Source: Kiritimatiellia bacterium
Lineage (GTDB): Bacteria; Verrucomicrobiota; Kiritimatiellia; RFP12; UBA1067
Direction of reading: 5' to 3'
Length of the DNA stretch: 7,218 nucleotides
NCBI GenBank assembly: GCA_017965685.1
Contig: JAGCPM010000015.1
Coordinates: forward strand, 1 to 7,218
The notes below the pieces were generated by a model. The model was not told where the DNA came from. It saw nothing but the letters and a program-made list of their open reading frames with translations, and ran no database searches. The position numbers and the translations under genes were made by a program. Shown here one piece after another: positions 6,187-7,218 of the stretch (position 1 is its first letter; every line of letters starts with the position of its first letter).

Positions 6187-6218
6187 GCGGTGGCGCGATT
6201 TCCGATTGCGGTGGCGCG
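6187..6218 (+). promoter_or_regulatory. 11-bp direct repeat upstream of a promoter, putative regulator site
   Basis: GCGGTGGCGCG occurs perfectly at 6187-6197 and 6208-6218. The copies start 21 bp apart, two helical turns, and the second ends 10 bp before the -35 box at 6229. The spacing puts both copies on the same DNA face and the location suits an activator. It is not an inverted repeat. That it is an operator is inference. Confidence 0.45.
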
Positions 6219-6228
6219 CTGGGCGGAA

Positions 6229-6258
6229 TTGACGCGGGAGGCGCGAATAAAGTATACT
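6229..6258 (+). promoter_or_regulatory. Sigma-70-like promoter of the small TerB-like gene
   Basis: TTGACG (6229-6234), an 18-bp spacer and TATACT (6253-6258), followed by TCA. The transcript would start near 6265, leaving a leader of about 60 nt. It is almost the same in both boxes and spacing as the promoter at 6585-6614. Confidence 0.75.
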
Positions 6259-6324
6259 TCACATTTCAAGGAAATCCAAAAGAGAAAATCCAAGACGGCA
6301 ATCGGAACAGACTGGAGGCCATGA

Positions 6325-6588
6325 ATGATGACGATAGAAGAAGAGCGCGCCGAGCTGTGGCTGCTCGCGAAGGGCATCCTGCAGGATTCGCGCGTCGATG
6401 CCGATGAGGCGAAGGTGATCAAGCGCTGGCTTGAGGAACACCAGAAGGATGGTGAGTTCGCCATGCTCATTTCGCGGCTTGACGCCTTTCTCGCCGACGG
6501 GCTGATCGATCCGCGCGAATCGGCGGCGATAGCGGATTCCATCGGACGCACTCTCGCGAATATGGCGCGAATATCAAAACCCCATTGA
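6325..6588 (+). CDS. Small acidic helical protein, TerB-like / BRCT-linker-like
   Basis: The 87-residue soluble protein has no signal peptide or membrane segment. It contains two similar halves: ILQDSRVDADEAKVI (about 18-32) and FLADGLIDPRESAAI (about 55-69), both of pattern hydrophobic-L-x-D-x-x-[VI]-D-x-x-E. The first is followed by an amphipathic helix with RWLEEH. The pattern recalls TerB-like helical bundles and the segment before BRCT domains in some bacterial proteins (ADG-x-I-x-x-E, then WL); this is a family resemblance from memory, not a proven assignment. GGAGG (6314-6318) lies 6 nt before the ATG at 6325. The next codon is also ATG (6328), and an out-of-frame ATG at 6321 is too close to the site. 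It has its own promoter, and its stop lies within the next gene's -35 box. Confidence 0.8.
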   Translation: MMTIEEERAELWLLAKGILQDSRVDADEAKVIKRWLEEHQKDGEFAMLISRLDAFLADGLIDPRESAAIADSIGRTLANMARISKPH

Positions 6589-6614
6589 CAAGAGTGGGCG
6601 AAATTTGATATACT
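6585..6614 (+). promoter_or_regulatory. Strong sigma-70-like promoter of the secreted-protein gene
   Basis: A consensus TTGACA (6585-6590), an 18-bp spacer and TATACT (6609-6614), followed by TCA. The -35 box overlaps the stop codon (6586-6588) of the upstream gene. Transcription would begin near 6621, giving a leader of about 53 nt. Confidence 0.8.
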
Positions 6615-6621
6615 TCATCTC

Positions 6622-6645
6622 GACGATTGGGAAGGGCATATCGTC
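6622..6645 (+). other. Possible 5' stem-loop in the leader
   Basis: GACGAT (6622-6627) can pair with ATCGTC (6640-6645) around a 12-nt loop. It would lie at the very 5' end of the transcript, a position where hairpins can protect mRNA. The stem is only 6 bp, so chance is not excluded. Confidence 0.3.
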
Positions 6646-6663
6646 AAACGGCTTGAAACAGCA

Positions 6664-6669
6664 AAGGAG
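6664..6669 (+). promoter_or_regulatory. Strong Shine-Dalgarno of the secreted-protein gene
   Basis: AAGGAG ends 4 nt before the ATG at 6674 and 7 nt before a second in-frame ATG at 6677. It is the best ribosome site in the window and, with the consensus promoter, suggests high expression. Confidence 0.8.
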
Positions 6670-6673
6670 TAAT

Positions 6674-7218
6674 ATGATGGGTAAGATAAAAATGATGTGC
6701 ACGGCGGTCGCGGTGCTCGCGATCGGCAGCGCGTTCGCTAGCGAGAGCAACACGTTCATCTCGTTTTCGTCGACTGGTGATACGTATGCCGACGGAACGC
6801 CGGTGAATGATGGCGAATGGTATGTTCTCATCTCCAGCAACGATGGATCTTTCGGTGGATTCAACTCCGATGGCACAGTGGCCGTTGAAGGCCAGAAAGT
6901 GCACTGCCTCGCGCCTCTCGCCCTCAATGGCGGCTGCCGCGACTCGTTCTTCCAGATTACGCCCGATCAGGCGCCGACCGAGGGTTTCTACGCGGTCTAT
7001 CTTCTCGATACTCGCACGAGTGCGACAGAGGTTGCAGAGACCAAGAATGCGGTGTACCAGAACCTGAAGGGCTGGACGCTGGCGGCAAAGGCTGATGCTT
7101 CCGAAGCTAGAGTGTATGCTTCCGGTTCGACGACCGACAGCGACAGTTTTGAGATCAGCGCGAGCGACCTCGCCGAGGCTGAGGCGAATCCTGCGAAGAT
7201 CACCGGCATAGATCTTCA
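6674..7218 (+). CDS. Secreted protein of unknown function, 3'-partial
   Basis: The frame stays open to the end of the window, showing 181 residues. The N-terminus is a classic Sec signal peptide: MMGKIKMM, a hydrophobic core CTAVAVLAIGSA, and a cleavage site after AFA (residue 22). The exported part begins SESNTFISFSSTGDTYADG and contains NDGEWYVLISS, GFNSDGTV, a pair of cysteines (78 and 88) that could form a disulfide, and EGFYAVYLLDTRT. The composition (Ser, Thr, Asp, Gly and aromatic residues) suggests a beta-rich surface or periplasmic protein. I do not recognise a named domain. Similar-looking GEWY...YAVYLLDTR sequences are, as far as I recall, typical of exported repeat-family proteins in uncultured PVC bacteria, but that is unverified. 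The promoter and ribosome site are near consensus. Confidence 0.85.
   Translation, partial: MMGKIKMMCTAVAVLAIGSAFASESNTFISFSSTGDTYADGTPVNDGEWYVLISSNDGSFGGFNSDGTVAVEGQKVHCLAPLALNGGCRDSFFQITPDQAPTEGFYAVYLLDTRTSATEVAETKNAVYQNLKGWTLAAKADASEARVYASGSTTDSDSFEISASDLAEAEANPAKITGIDL

Larger units (their letters stand above)
5648..6228. other. Long intergenic region without a convincing gene
   Basis: The roughly 580 bp between the divergent YitT promoter and the next promoter carry no open frame with a ribosome site and protein-like composition. It is less GC-rich than the flanking genes, most clearly over 5811-5971. It holds the hairpin sequence at 5685-5717, the 23-bp array, the REPIN-like element, a 10-mer tandem and an 11-bp direct repeat, annotated separately. 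The remainder (about 5718-5810, 5972-6011 and 6098-6146) shows only weak short dyads such as GGGCT/AGCCC at 5778-5792. Confidence 0.7.

Noticed and set aside
6028..6324. 98-codon open frame on the + strand starting at TTG
   Set aside because: It starts inside the REPIN-like arm, runs through the element and through a good promoter, and has no ribosome site.

Overview
The window is a piece of a bacterial chromosome. The coding DNA is GC-rich and the longest intergenic region is clearly more AT-rich. Start sites carry Shine-Dalgarno sequences about 4-7 nt before ATG, and the promoters resemble the sigma-70 type. Nothing in it assigns a taxon firmly. The short alanyl-tRNA synthetase, the secreted N-terminus at the right edge and the GGGGACTGTCCCC repeats would fit an uncultured bacterium of the PVC group (for example Kiritimatiellota, Lentisphaerota or Verrucomicrobiota). 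That is a low-confidence impression from memory.

Left part (2-4608, + strand): five genes run in the same direction with gaps of at most about 35 nt or with overlap, so they probably form one operon. They are a 5'-truncated alaS of a compact type, ilvB (acetolactate synthase large subunit), a short ACT-only ilvN, folE (GTP cyclohydrolase I, with an ATGA overlap to ilvN), and a small membrane-anchored coiled-coil protein of unknown function. IlvB and IlvN together form acetolactate synthase, the first common enzyme of branched-chain amino acid synthesis. FolE opens the pterin/folate pathway. AlaRS charges tRNA-Ala.

Middle (4616-5647, - strand): a YitT-family membrane protein (YitT_membrane plus DUF2179) converges on the operon. 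It has a good promoter (TTGCGC, 17 bp, TATAAT) and a leader containing a short duplicated motif.

Intergenic region (about 5648-6228): no convincing gene. It holds an alternative-hairpin sequence, seven exactly 23-bp-phased repeats with a dyad core YCTATTNAATRG (5811-5971), a REPIN-like inverted pair of GGGGACTGTCCCC palindromes (6012-6097), a tandem 10-mer and an 11-bp direct repeat with 21-bp period.

Right part (6229-7218, + strand): two genes, each with its own nearly identical promoter (TTGAC[G/A], 18 bp, TATACTTCA). The first is an 87-residue TerB-like or BRCT-linker-like acidic helical protein with an internal duplication. The second is a secreted protein with a clear Sec signal peptide, cut off by the window end. 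The second promoter overlaps the stop codon of the first gene.

The best candidates for something undescribed are the 23-bp phased array, the REPIN-like element beside it, and the paired promoter/direct-repeat arrangement that drives the two small right-hand genes.
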